64,000 nt of DNA from an uncultured Prevotellaceae bacterium (lineage in GTDB: Bacteria > Bacteroidota > Bacteroidia > Bacteroidales > Bacteroidaceae): positions 160,011 to 224,010 of the forward strand of contig ONDP01000001.1 of assembly GCA_900316645.1 (NCBI GenBank), written 5' to 3'. Position 1 is the first letter of the stretch. Each line of letters begins with the position of its first letter. Made by a program: the position numbers and the translations under genes. Of the stretch, positions 25,495-33,987 are shown one piece after another. The notes beneath the pieces were generated by a model that ran no database searches, had not been told where the DNA came from, and saw only the letters and a list, made by a program, of their open reading frames with translations.

Positions 25495-28400
25495 TTAAGC
25501 TTTAGTTATATTAATATTTAATTTAAACTCGTCAAATTCCACCTCTGTACCGTCGTTAGGTGCAATGGTGATGTCGTCGGCCAATACCTGCGTCTTGATA
25601 TAGTCGCCATAACTGTTGACGGCGGCTTCTATCTCTGCATTGGGAGCCAGCGTGATATGGATGCGGTCAACTATCTCCAGGCCACTGTCCTTACGGATGT
25701 TCTGCACACGGTTGATAATCTCACGGGCCATACCCTCCTGACGCAGTTCGTCAGTCAGTTCCACTTCGAGGGCAACGGTCAGCGAACCTTCGTTCGATAC
25801 CAGCCATCCTGGAATATCCTCGCTGATGATTTCTACATCCTCTGCCAGAATCTCCAGACGGTCAAGGCCGTCCAGACCAGCAAGATGCTCTAACACAATC
25901 TTGCCGTTAGCCTCCAGCTCTGCTATCTGCTCCTGACTGAGCGCATCGACAGCACTGGCCACAGCCTTCATCTGCTTACCGAACTTCTTACCCATCACGC
26001 GGAAGTTACACTTCACCTTCTTCACCAGAATGCCGGCACCCTCCACGAAACGCAGTTCCTTCACGTTCACCTCGTTCATAATCAGGTCCTTCACTGCCTC
26101 AATGTGGCGCTTCTGTTCTTCCGTTGCGGGAATCATGATGGCCTGCAGTGGCTGGCGCACCTTGATATTCACCTTACGGCGCAGGGCAAGAACCATCGAG
26201 GTTATCTTCTGGGCCATCTCCATACGGGTTTCCAAATCACGGTCTATCAGTTGCTCGTCGGCTACCGGGAATTTATCCAGATGCACGCTGTCCTTTTCGC
26301 CACCAAGGTCTTTGTATAACTGGTCGGCATAGAAAGGTGCAAACGGAGCCAGCAACTTCGAGACAGTGAGCAGACAGGTGTAGAGCGTTTCGTAAGCCGA
26401 ACGCTTGTCAGCACTCATCTCCTTACCCCAGAAACGTTTACGGTTCAGACGCACGAACCAGTTCGACAGGTCGTCGTTGACAAAAGCGTCAATCAGTCGT
26501 CCTGCACGTGTTGGGTCATAGCCGTCCAACTCCTCAGTCACCTTCTTAATCAACGTGTTCAGACTCGACAGAATCCAGCGGTCAATCTCGGGACGTGTCT
26601 GTTGCGACTGCTCACCCGGCTCCCATCCGTCCACATTGGCATAGAGGGCGAAGAAGCTATATGTATTATATAAGGTGCCGAAGAACTTGCGGCGCACCTC
26701 GTCCACACCCTCTGGGTCGAACTTCAGGTTGTCCCAGGGTTCTGAGTTGGTCATCATATAGAGGCGCACGGCATCAGAGCCATACTTCTCAATCATCTCA
26801 AACGGATTCACCACATTGCCCACGTGCTTCGACATCTTGTTGCCCTTGGCGTCGAGCACCAGTCCCGACGAGATAACATTCTTGAAGGCTACCGAGTCGA
26901 AAATCATAGTGGCAATAGCGTGCAGTGTGAAGAACCATCCACGTGTCTGGTCAACACCCTCGTTGATGAAGTCGGCAGGGAAAGCCTCGCCCTTGTCAAT
27001 GAGGTCGCGGTTCTCAAACGGATAGTGAATCTGGGCATAGGGCATTGAACCGGAATCGAACCATACGTCAATCAGGTCGCTCTCGCGCTTCATCTTCTTA
27101 CCAGATGCCGACACAAGGAAAATATAGTCAACGTAAGGACGGTGCAGGTCAATCTTGTCGTAGTTCTCCTGCGACATGTCGCCGGGCACAAAGCCCTTAT
27201 CCTTCAGTGGGTTCGATGCCATGAAGCCTGCCTTCACGCTCTTCTCTATCTCATGATACAGTTCTTCAACCGAACCGATGCAGATTTCTTCTCCATCCTC
27301 CGAACGCCAGATAGGCAGCGGTGTGCCCCAGAAGCGTGAACGCGACAGGTTCCAGTCGTTCAAGTTGTCGAGCCAGTTGCCGAAACGGCCTGTACCTGTT
27401 GACTCTGGCTGCCAGTTGATGGTCTTGTTCAGTTCCGACATTCGCTCTTTCTTGGCGGTCGATTTGATGAACCAAGAGTCCAACGGATAGTAGAGCACTG
27501 GTTTGTCCGTACGCCAGCAGTGGGGATAGTTGTGAACGTGCTTCTCAATCTTGAACACTTTGTTCTGGGCCTTCAGATCCATGCAGATGGAGATGTCCAG
27601 CGTCTCGTCCTTGTCCGTCAGCGTGTCGTCATAGGCGTTCTTCACGTAGCGGCCTGCAAACTTGTTCCATTCCTCTACGTTCACGTATTGCTCGACGAAT
27701 TTCTCGTCCAAATCCTCAATCACGAAATACTTACCCTGCAGGTCAACCACTGGGCGCTCCTGACCTTTCTTGTCAATCAGCACAATGGGGCAGATGCCTG
27801 CCTTCTTGGCTACAAAGGCATCGTCGGCACCGAAGTTAGGAGCAATGTGCACAATACCTGCACCGTCCTCCGTTGTCACATAGTCGCCGGGGATAACGCG
27901 GAAAGCATCGCCCATGGGCTTGATGGCTGGCATCAGCTGCTCATACTCCATTCCCACAAGGTCGGTACCTTTATAGCGGGCTACGATGCGATAGGGAATC
28001 AGTTTCTCACCTTTCTTATATTCCGGCATCTCGCCACCGTCGGTAATAGCACCTTCGGCAGGCAGATAGGCATTCAGACGAGCCTCTGCCAACACCAGTG
28101 TCACCTTGTCGGCAGTATATGGGTTATAGGTCTGCACAGCCACATAGTCAATCTTCGGACCTACGCAGAGCGCTGAGTTAGCAGCCAGTGTCCACGGTGT
28201 GGTGGTCCAAGCCAGAAAGTAAGGTGTGCCCCACCCTGTCATCTCGGGCTTCGGGTTCTTCATCTTGAACTGAGCCGTACAGGTGGTGTCCTTTACGTCA
28301 CGATAGCAACCGGGCTGGTTCAACTCGTGACTCGACAGGCCCGTTCCTGCTGCTGGCGAATATGGCTGGATGGTGTAGCCCTTATAGAGCAGTCCCTTCT

Positions 28401-28923
28401 GATAGAACTGCTTCAACAGCCACCACAGTGTTTCAATATATTTGTTGTCGTAGGTGATATAGGGATGATCCAAATCTACGAAATATCCCATCTTCTCCGT
28501 CAGTTCACGCCACTCTGCCGTGTACATCATCACGTTTTCGCGACACTTGGTGTTATAATCCTCGGTCGAGATATAGCGCTCCGACTCCTTATTGTCAATA
28601 TCAGCCTTGGTGATGCCCAGTTCCTTCTCCACGCCCAGCTCTACGGGCAGTCCATGAGTATCCCAACCTGCCTTACGCTTCACCTGGAAGCCCTGCATGG
28701 TCTTATAGCGGTTGAAAGTATCCTTGATGCTTCGTGCCAACACGTGGTGAATGCCAGGGTGACCATTGGCTGAGGGAGGTCCCTCAAAGAATACAAACTG
28801 CGGACAGCCCTCACGCTCCTCCACGGAACGCCAGAACACATTTTTCTCCTTCCACATCTGCAGCACGTCGTTATTTGTCTGCGTCAAGTTCAAGCCGTTA
28901 TGCTCGGCAAATTTCTTATTCAT
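25495..28923 (-). CDS. ileS: Isoleucyl-tRNA synthetase
   Basis: Class I synthetase charging tRNA(Ile); 1142 residues, the long form. The HIGH-type motif GPPSANGHPGIHH lies near residue 50; an editing CP1 domain is in the middle; KMSKHVGNVV is the KMSKS loop; and DVWFDSGSMPY is present. The long C-terminal extension is of the eukaryote-like (mupirocin-tolerant) class common in Bacteroidetes; that class call is from length and overall look. It is the first gene of a ten-gene leftward run ending with DUF3256, with a promoter at 28961-28968. Confidence 0.97.
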   Translation of the reverse strand: MNKKFAEHNGLNLTQTNNDVLQMWKEKNVFWRSVEEREGCPQFVFFEGPPSANGHPGIHHVLARSIKDTFNRYKTMQGFQVKRKAGWDTHGLPVELGVEKELGITKADIDNKESERYISTEDYNTKCRENVMMYTAEWRELTEKMGYFVDLDHPYITYDNKYIETLWWLLKQFYQKGLLYKGYTIQPYSPAAGTGLSSHELNQPGCYRDVKDTTCTAQFKMKNPKPEMTGWGTPYFLAWTTTPWTLAANSALCVGPKIDYVAVQTYNPYTADKVTLVLAEARLNAYLPAEGAITDGGEMPEYKKGEKLIPYRIVARYKGTDLVGMEYEQLMPAIKPMGDAFRVIPGDYVTTEDGAGIVHIAPNFGADDAFVAKKAGICPIVLIDKKGQERPVVDLQGKYFVIEDLDEKFVEQYVNVEEWNKFAGRYVKNAYDDTLTDKDETLDISICMDLKAQNKVFKIEKHVHNYPHCWRTDKPVLYYPLDSWFIKSTAKKERMSELNKTINWQPESTGTGRFGNWLDNLNDWNLSRSRFWGTPLPIWRSEDGEEICIGSVEELYHEIEKSVKAGFMASNPLKDKGFVPGDMSQENYDKIDLHRPYVDYIFLVSASGKKMKRESDLIDVWFDSGSMPYAQIHYPFENRDLIDKGEAFPADFINEGVDQTRGWFFTLHAIATMIFDSVAFKNVISSGLVLDAKGNKMSKHVGNVVNPFEMIEKYGSDAVRLYMMTNSEPWDNLKFDPEGVDEVRRKFFGTLYNTYSFFALYANVDGWEPGEQSQQTRPEIDRWILSSLNTLIKKVTEELDGYDPTRAGRLIDAFVNDDLSNWFVRLNRKRFWGKEMSADKRSAYETLYTCLLTVSKLLAPFAPFYADQLYKDLGGEKDSVHLDKFPVADEQLIDRDLETRMEMAQKITSMVLALRRKVNIKVRQPLQAIMIPATEEQKRHIEAVKDLIMNEVNVKELRFVEGAGILVKKVKCNFRVMGKKFGKQMKAVASAVDALSQEQIAELEANGKIVLEHLAGLDGLDRLEILAEDVEIISEDIPGWLVSNEGSLTVALEVELTDELRQEGMAREIINRVQNIRKDSGLEIVDRIHITLAPNAEIEAAVNSYGDYIKTQVLADDITIAPNDGTEVEFDEFKLNINITKA

Positions 28924-28960
28924 ATATGTCTAAAATCAGTACTGTTTATTAATTTGCGTG

Positions 28961-28968
28961 CAAAGGTA
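28961..28968 (-). promoter_or_regulatory. -7 element (TACCTTTG) of the ileS unit
   Basis: On the minus strand TACCTTTG lies 37 bases upstream of the ileS ATG. The -33 position reads TTGG rather than TTTG. Confidence 0.65.
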
Positions 28969-28999
28969 CACATTTATTTTCAAAAAACCAATCTTTCTG

Positions 29000-29401
29000 T
29001 TAAGTATTTATTGCAACAGATTTACGATATCCCATACCCGTAACGTGGCAAATCAGAACACCGTCCTGATTAGTCACTCGCACCTCAACAGACGGAATCT
29101 TGTGATGATCGCCTACAAAGACGGCTTCGGCACGCAAGATATCGCCTTCGCGAGCACTGCTTACAAACATGATTGAGTTACTGATGCCGAAAGTCAGGCG
29201 ACCAGAGAAGTTCATCAGTGCGGCAATAGCAAGGTCGGCCAACGTAAACAACGCTCCTCCCTGGCACACATTGCCACCGTTAAGGTGAGTGTTGCTGACA
29301 GTCATCACTGCCACAGCGTGCTGTTCGTCAGCCTCGGTAATCTGGCAGCCGTTAGCCGCTGCAAACCGATCCGTTTTATTTAATAATTCTTTTATATCCA
29401 T
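29000..29401 (-). CDS. PaaI-type hotdog thioesterase
   Basis: A 133-residue hotdog-fold acyl-CoA thioesterase. HLNGGNVCQGGALFTLADLA near residue 45 is the family motif with the N/G/G loop and catalytic acid. MFVSSAREGDILRAEA and HVTGMGYRK fit the later strands. Substrates in this family include phenylacetyl-CoA and related aryl-CoA thioesters. Since a phenylacetate-CoA ligase lies in the adjacent operon, a shared pathway is possible but unproven. It has its own promoter. Confidence 0.88.
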   Translation of the reverse strand: MDIKELLNKTDRFAAANGCQITEADEQHAVAVMTVSNTHLNGGNVCQGGALFTLADLAIAALMNFSGRLTFGISNSIMFVSSAREGDILRAEAVFVGDHHKIPSVEVRVTNQDGVLICHVTGMGYRKSVAINT

Positions 29402-29411
29402 AATTAGTTTG

Positions 29412-29442
29412 CAAAGTTACGAAAAATCGAGCGCAAAACAAA
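29412..29442 (-). promoter_or_regulatory. Promoter of the thioesterase gene
   Basis: On the minus strand TTTG (29439-29442), a 19-base spacer and TAACTTTG (29412-29419), 10 bases upstream of the ATG, so the leader is almost absent. Confidence 0.8.
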
Positions 29443-29458
29443 GAAAAGTTACGTAAAA

Positions 29459-29492
29459 ATAGTGGGCTGTCCTTATTGTCAACCCACTATTA
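29459..29492 (-). terminator. Intrinsic terminator, leftward
   Basis: On the minus strand a 12-bp stem (29492-29481 with 29470-29459, one G-T pair) is followed by TTTTT. It stands just after the remnant frame at 29518-29580, supporting an old leftward gene here. Confidence 0.7.
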
Positions 29493-29517
29493 TTTGCAAA
29501 AAATCGTTAAACACCTC

Positions 29518-29580
29518 TCATTTCATCGTCCAGCTATGGGCGATGACAACCGCCAGTTCCTCCTGCTGTTTTATGTTTAG
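29518..29580 (-). pseudogene. Remnant of the small orphan family at 848-1117
   Basis: Twenty codons reading LNIKQQEELAVVIAHSWTMK and a stop match the C-terminus of the 848-1117 frame (LSVKQQEELVPFIARGWAM). A stop codon lies directly upstream in frame, so only the tail survives. The rest of 29402-29999 holds no gene that I can support. Confidence 0.55.
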
Positions 29581-29689
29581 TCATTTACAGCATCTTCAGT
29601 GGGTTTGTAGTAATTGTACAAAATTAATGATAATATTTGAGATAACCAAATTAATTCGGCAACTTTTTCAGGAAAAGACAAAACATATA

Positions 29690-29871
29690 ACTTATAACTT
29701 ATAACTTTGGACATTTAGGTTTTCTAAGATTATTGGGGCGAGACATTGGTAATCTTAAAATAATAATAATATATATATTAAAATAATATATAATTATAAT
29801 TATATATTATTTTACCTATTATCTTCTGTGGAAATAAAAAATGTAAATGTCCAAAGTTATAAGTTATAAGT
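29690..29871. repeat. 182-bp element with perfect 28-bp terminal inverted repeats
   Basis: Bases 29690-29717 are the exact reverse complement of 29844-29871. The arms contain the heptamer ATAACTT (three units from 29687 on the left). Between them is very A/T-rich DNA with a perfect 30-base palindrome at 29782-29811. No reading frame fits inside. It could be a small non-autonomous element (MITE-like), a large hairpin, or two heptamer tracts that arose as inverted copies. No target-site duplication is obvious. Confidence 0.75.
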
Positions 29872-29999
29872 GAATAACCTCCCCTTTCTACACCACCTTA
29901 TAATACCTACCAGTTTAAAGGGTGAGAAACGGCAGCTCGCTCTCGTAAAAATGACGAATCGGAATGACAGACACGGGATTTCTCGATATTACCTCAAGG

Positions 30000-31070
30000 C
30001 TAGGCGCCCAGCAGAATCTGCACGATGCGCTCGGCAGTACGGCCGTCCCAGCGGTCGGGCAAATCGCCTGACTTCCACTCACCGGCAATCATGCGGTGCA
30101 GAGCGTCGTGCAGGCAGTCGGCATCCTCGCCAACCAACTCGTTGGTGCCTTGCTTCACTGTCTCGATATGCTCGGTGTAGCTGTTGAGCGTGATGCAGGG
30201 AACGTGGTGGAAGGTGGCCTCCTCAGCAACATTGCCCGAGTCGGTAATGATGCCCAGGGCATGAGAAGTCAAGTAGCCGAACGAGAGGTAATTCAATGAA
30301 TTGACAATTGACAATTGACAATTGACAATGGGAAGTTGGGAAATGACGGAGGGACGCAGGGGTGCTATGACGGGAATGTCGCCAGCCTCGTCAGCAACGG
30401 CCTGCAGCAAGCGCTGAAGCTTGTCCTTGTCGGCAAGCAATGCCTTGCGATTGATGGTCAGCACGAGATAGCGCCCGTCCTCGATGCCGTCAAGACACTC
30501 GGGGCGAAGCCAGCGGTCGTGGTTGAAGCGCAGTGAGTCCATGAGAATATTGCCCACCATGAATATTTTGTGCATCTCGGCACCTTCACGCGTGGCAATA
30601 CTATTGGAACTGACACCGGCAGTAAACAGCAAGTCGCTAAGTCCGTCAATCACCAGTCGGTTGATTTCCTTCGGCATCTGGATGTCGAACGAACGGGTTC
30701 CTGCCACCAGATGAGCCAGACGAAGACCGCGCTTCTTGGTGACAATGGCTGCTGCCATCGTGGATGCCAAATCGTCGACTACGATAACGGTATCGGTCGG
30801 ATGCTGTTCGAGATACTGTTCGAACTCCGACATCACTCGTCCTGTCAGTTCGTTCAGATTCTCGCAGTCAACGCCCAGGAACACATCGGGGCGAGGCATC
30901 TGCAAGTCGTCGAAGAGCGAGGGTTCAAGCGTGGGGTCGTTTTCACATCCTGCATACACCAACTGATAGTCGATGCCGTCGGTTTTATTGATAACACGAA
31001 TTATAGGAGCCACCTTAACAAAGTTAGGGCGAGCTCCTATAAAAATGCAAATTTGCTGTGACTTATTCAT
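30000..31070 (-). CDS. wecB: UDP-N-acetylglucosamine 2-epimerase-like protein with heptamer insert
   Basis: A 356-residue GT-B-fold epimerase-like protein that would make UDP-ManNAc for surface polysaccharide. Family blocks: FIGARPNFVKVAPI, AHLVAGTRSFDIQMPKEINR, MVGNILMDSL and ITDSGNVAEEATF. Several usual residues differ: HVEAGLR has become HLVAGTR, so one glutamate of the classical active site is lost, and the GDT block reads DDL. Residues near 249-258 are encoded by a 4-unit 7-bp repeat lying between the RPS and LGYL-type segments, where the family has no such insert. A one-unit change would shift the frame before the ITDSGN block. It starts 13 bases after rnfA. Confidence 0.8.
   Translation of the reverse strand: MNKSQQICIFIGARPNFVKVAPIIRVINKTDGIDYQLVYAGCENDPTLEPSLFDDLQMPRPDVFLGVDCENLNELTGRVMSEFEQYLEQHPTDTVIVVDDLASTMAAAIVTKKRGLRLAHLVAGTRSFDIQMPKEINRLVIDGLSDLLFTAGVSSNSIATREGAEMHKIFMVGNILMDSLRFNHDRWLRPECLDGIEDGRYLVLTINRKALLADKDKLQRLLQAVADEAGDIPVIAPLRPSVISQLPIVNCQLSIVNSLNYLSFGYLTSHALGIITDSGNVAEEATFHHVPCITLNSYTEHIETVKQGTNELVGEDADCLHDALHRMIAGEWKSGDLPDRWDGRTAERIVQILLGA
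30299..30326 (-). repeat. 7-bp tandem repeat inside the wecB-like gene
   Basis: Four perfect AATTGAC units (plus strand) lie in the coding sequence and are read in frame. Seven is not a multiple of three, so gain or loss of one unit breaks the downstream part of the protein. A near-unit (CAATG) flanks each side. Confidence 0.9.
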
Positions 31071-31082
31071 CGTCGATAAGTA

Positions 31083-31685
31083 TTAATCGAGTCCAAAGAG
31101 TGTGCGGAGACCTCCGTCAACACCCGAGAAGCCCATAAAGGCGAGAGAGAGCAGACCTGCCGACAGCATGACGATAGCCATGCCCGACATACCCTTTGGT
31201 ATCTTCACCAACTCGAGCTGCTCACGCATGCCGGCAAAGACGGTCAATGCCAATCCGAAACCGATGGCTGTCGAGAAGGCATAAACCACCGACTCCAACA
31301 GGCTGTAGTCTTTCTGTATCACCAGAATAGCCACACCGAGCACAGCACAGTTGGTGGTAATCAGCGGAAGGAAGATGCCCAGTGCCTGATAGAGGGCAGG
31401 CGACACTTTCTTGAGCACAATCTCGACCATCTGCACCAGCGAGGCAATGACGAGGATGAAGGCGATGGTCTGCAGATACTGCAGGCCGAAGGCATCAAGC
31501 ACGTATTTCTGAACAAGCCATGTTACGATAGTGGCCAGAGTGAGCACAAAGGCTACGGCTGCCGACATTCCCAATGAGGTGTCAACCTTCTTAGAAACGC
31601 CAAGGAACGGACAGATGCCCAGGAATTGTGACAACACGATGTTGTTCACAAAGATAGCCGAAATGAAAATCAATATATATTCCAT
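31083..31685 (-). CDS. rnfA: Electron transport complex subunit RnfA
   Basis: A 200-residue integral membrane subunit of the Rnf complex, which couples electron transfer from ferredoxin to NAD+ with ion pumping. Six hydrophobic helices; NNIVLSQFLGICPFLGV at the N-terminus and LPLITTNCAVLGVA mid-protein, with the conserved membrane cysteines that hold an iron centre between RnfA and RnfE. It is the last rnf gene; the gap to rnfE is 62 bases. Confidence 0.96.
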   Translation of the reverse strand: MEYILIFISAIFVNNIVLSQFLGICPFLGVSKKVDTSLGMSAAVAFVLTLATIVTWLVQKYVLDAFGLQYLQTIAFILVIASLVQMVEIVLKKVSPALYQALGIFLPLITTNCAVLGVAILVIQKDYSLLESVVYAFSTAIGFGLALTVFAGMREQLELVKIPKGMSGMAIVMLSAGLLSLAFMGFSGVDGGLRTLFGLD

Positions 31686-31747
31686 AACTTCAATTCTTTT
31701 AGTCGCTTCGTTTTGTAAAAGCGTCTTACGACGATTACTTCAATTTT

Positions 31748-32329
31748 TCAATTCTTCATCTTATTGACGATAGCAATCAGGAAGCCGAGGGTGATGAAAG
31801 CACCTGGAGGCAGCACAAAGAGCAAAATGTTGTAGGTTTCGGGCAGCAGGGTGAATCCGAAGATGGAGCCGGAACCCAGCAATTCGCGGCAAATGCCCAG
31901 CAGGGTGAGACCAAGCGTAAAACCGAGTCCGATGCCGATGCCGTCGAAGAGGGATGCCACAGGCGAATTCTTGGCAGCAAAGGCCTCTGCGCGACCGAGG
32001 ATGATACAGTTGACCACAATCAGAGGGATGAACAATCCGAGAGCGGCATCAATGTCGGGCAGGAAAGCCTTGATGACCAACTGAAGGATAGTCACAAAGG
32101 CTGCTATCACCACGATAAACACTGGGATGCGCACCTTGTCGGGGGTGATGCTCTTCAAACAGGAAATGACAAAGTTGGTACAAATCAGTACAGCCATTGT
32201 TGCCAATCCCATCGACATGCCGTTCATGGCAGAGGTGGTAGTGGCAAGCGTAGGACACATGCCCAACATCAAGACGAACGTCGGGTTCTCTTTGACAATA
32301 CCATTTTTTATAATATCGATATAGTTCAT
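31748..32329 (-). CDS. rnfE: Electron transport complex subunit RnfE
   Basis: A 193-residue membrane subunit homologous to RnfA. NPTFVLMLGMCPTLATTTSA and IPLIVVNCIILGRAEAFA carry the paired cysteines. It starts three bases after rnfG ends, in the order rnfB-C-D-G-E-A. Confidence 0.96.
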   Translation of the reverse strand: MNYIDIIKNGIVKENPTFVLMLGMCPTLATTTSAMNGMSMGLATMAVLICTNFVISCLKSITPDKVRIPVFIVVIAAFVTILQLVIKAFLPDIDAALGLFIPLIVVNCIILGRAEAFAAKNSPVASLFDGIGIGLGFTLGLTLLGICRELLGSGSIFGFTLLPETYNILLFVLPPGAFITLGFLIAIVNKMKN

Positions 32330-32332
32330 AGC

Positions 32333-32959
32333 TTAATCCTCCTTATCTTGTTCTGTAGCTCCAGTGGCAGCATCAGCCGGTGTTGCCTTGTAAGCTGTGT
32401 ATGCATTGTTAATAGCCAAGAGGAAAGCACGGCTCGTGATGGTAGAAGCCGTGATGGCATCCACCTGTCCACCGTCTTTCGAAACAGTGAGGGGTTCCTT
32501 AGGATCCTTACCGATGATGTCGCCCTTCTGACCTTTCTGGAACCATTTGTCGGCTTTGGCGCCAAGTCCTGGTGTCTCAGCATGCTCCAGCAAGGTGTAA
32601 CCAAGGATTTTCCCCTCGGGGTCGAATCCTACCAGTACTTTCAAGTCGCCACCGAAACCACCGGTAGTGCTCTGAACGGCAGCACCGAGGTCTTTCTTCT
32701 GAGCGTCCTGAATCTGATAGATGATATAAGTGAGTTCCTTGCCTTTCGCATCGTTCTGCTTGACGGTGTCGGTTTTTGCAACGACTAAATCGTTGCAGAC
32801 CATTACGGTCTTGATGCCGTCGGCAAGGGCTTTGGTCTTCTGTTCGTTGATGGGGCCCTCCGTCAAGTGGTTGACAAAGGCTAAGATGCCACCCATGATG
32901 ACTGCTACTCCGGTGAGTACCAGTGCCATATTTGTTAAAGATGATTCCAACTTCTTCAT
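32333..32959 (-). CDS. rnfG: Electron transport complex subunit RnfG
   Basis: A 208-residue periplasm-facing flavoprotein anchored by an N-terminal helix (about residues 10-32). VDAITASTITSRAF near residue 170 is the motif for covalent FMN on a threonine. LLEHAETPGLGAKAD is a further family block. Its start overlaps the rnfD stop by four bases. Confidence 0.96.
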   Translation of the reverse strand: MKKLESSLTNMALVLTGVAVIMGGILAFVNHLTEGPINEQKTKALADGIKTVMVCNDLVVAKTDTVKQNDAKGKELTYIIYQIQDAQKKDLGAAVQSTTGGFGGDLKVLVGFDPEGKILGYTLLEHAETPGLGAKADKWFQKGQKGDIIGKDPKEPLTVSKDGGQVDAITASTITSRAFLLAINNAYTAYKATPADAATGATEQDKED

Positions 32960-33948
32960 TTTGCAACCTCCCCGAATCGTTTTGGTTTCACATAATTGTT
33001 AATCAGCGGTGTGAACGCATTCATAATCAGGATAGCAAACGACATTCCCTCAGGATAAGCACCCCAGTTGCGGATGACCACCGTGAGGAAACCGATAGCG
33101 ACACCATAGATGAGCTGTCCCTTTGCCGTCATTGGCGATGTGACATAATCGGTAGCCATGAAGATAGCACCGAGCATCAAACCACCCGACAAAACGACTG
33201 AGACGGGATCGGCATAAATAGGATTAGCCAGATGCAGCAGTCCTGCAAATACGAAGACGGTAGCAATGATGCTGACAGGAATATGCCATGTGATAATCTT
33301 CTTCCAAAGCATATAAGCCAAACCGAGCAACAGCGCCAGGGCACAGATTTCACCCATCGCTCCGGCACCGTCGGGATGATTGCCGAGGAAGAGACTCAGC
33401 GAGTCAGGCAGGCGGTCGAGCACTGTGGCATCGCCGTTCTTAATGGCTTCCTTCATGATAGACAATGGTGTGGCACCCGTCTCGGCATCAAGATAACTGG
33501 TGAGCTGGCCAACCTTCGGCCATGTAGTCATCTGGGCAGGAAAGGCCACCAACAGCGCAGCACGTCCTACCAATGCAGGATTGAAGAGATTATTACCCAA
33601 ACCTCCGAACGTCATCTTACCTACACCAATGGCGAACAAAGCACCGATGATGATAATCCAGATGGGGAGATTGCTGGGAAGATTGAAACCGAGCAGCAAA
33701 CCTGTCAGTACGGCAGAACCGTCGCAGATGGTGGTGCGCTCGTTCTTCAGCATAAACTTATTGATAGCCCACTCAAAGAGAACGCAAGCAGCTACACTCG
33801 TTGCACAGACAATGGCAGAACCAATGCCAAAGAAATAGAACGAGACGAGAAGAGCTGGCATAAGGGCGATGATGACGCCATACATGTTGCGCTCAACCGT
33901 GTCGGTTCCATGTGCATGGGGCGATAATGATACTATTAACTTTCCCAT
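32956..33948 (-). CDS. rnfD: Electron transport complex subunit RnfD
   Basis: A 330-residue membrane subunit with about nine or ten helices. DAETGATPLSIM near residue 155 is the covalent FMN attachment site (Thr). NNLFNPALVGRAALLVAFP and FMATDYVTSPMTAKGQ are typical RnfD/NqrB blocks. It follows rnfC by 36 bases, a gap filled by a heptamer repeat. Confidence 0.96.
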   Translation of the reverse strand: MGKLIVSLSPHAHGTDTVERNMYGVIIALMPALLVSFYFFGIGSAIVCATSVAACVLFEWAINKFMLKNERTTICDGSAVLTGLLLGFNLPSNLPIWIIIIGALFAIGVGKMTFGGLGNNLFNPALVGRAALLVAFPAQMTTWPKVGQLTSYLDAETGATPLSIMKEAIKNGDATVLDRLPDSLSLFLGNHPDGAGAMGEICALALLLGLAYMLWKKIITWHIPVSIIATVFVFAGLLHLANPIYADPVSVVLSGGLMLGAIFMATDYVTSPMTAKGQLIYGVAIGFLTVVIRNWGAYPEGMSFAILIMNAFTPLINNYVKPKRFGEVAK

Positions 33949-33959
33949 TTTATTTATTG

Positions 33960-33987
33960 AACATTAATCATTTAACATTGAACATTA
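33960..33987. repeat. 7-bp tandem repeat at the rnfC/rnfD junction
   Basis: Four degenerate units AACATTA, ATCATTT, AACATTG, AACATTA. The last unit overlaps the rnfC stop codon (33985-33987). The tract fills most of the only sizeable gap in rnfBCDG. Confidence 0.75.

Noticed and set aside
29402-29999. Plus-strand frames at 29462-29704 and 29870-30187
   Set aside because: Low-complexity or antisense to wecB, without start signals; the former overlaps the relic and the terminator.
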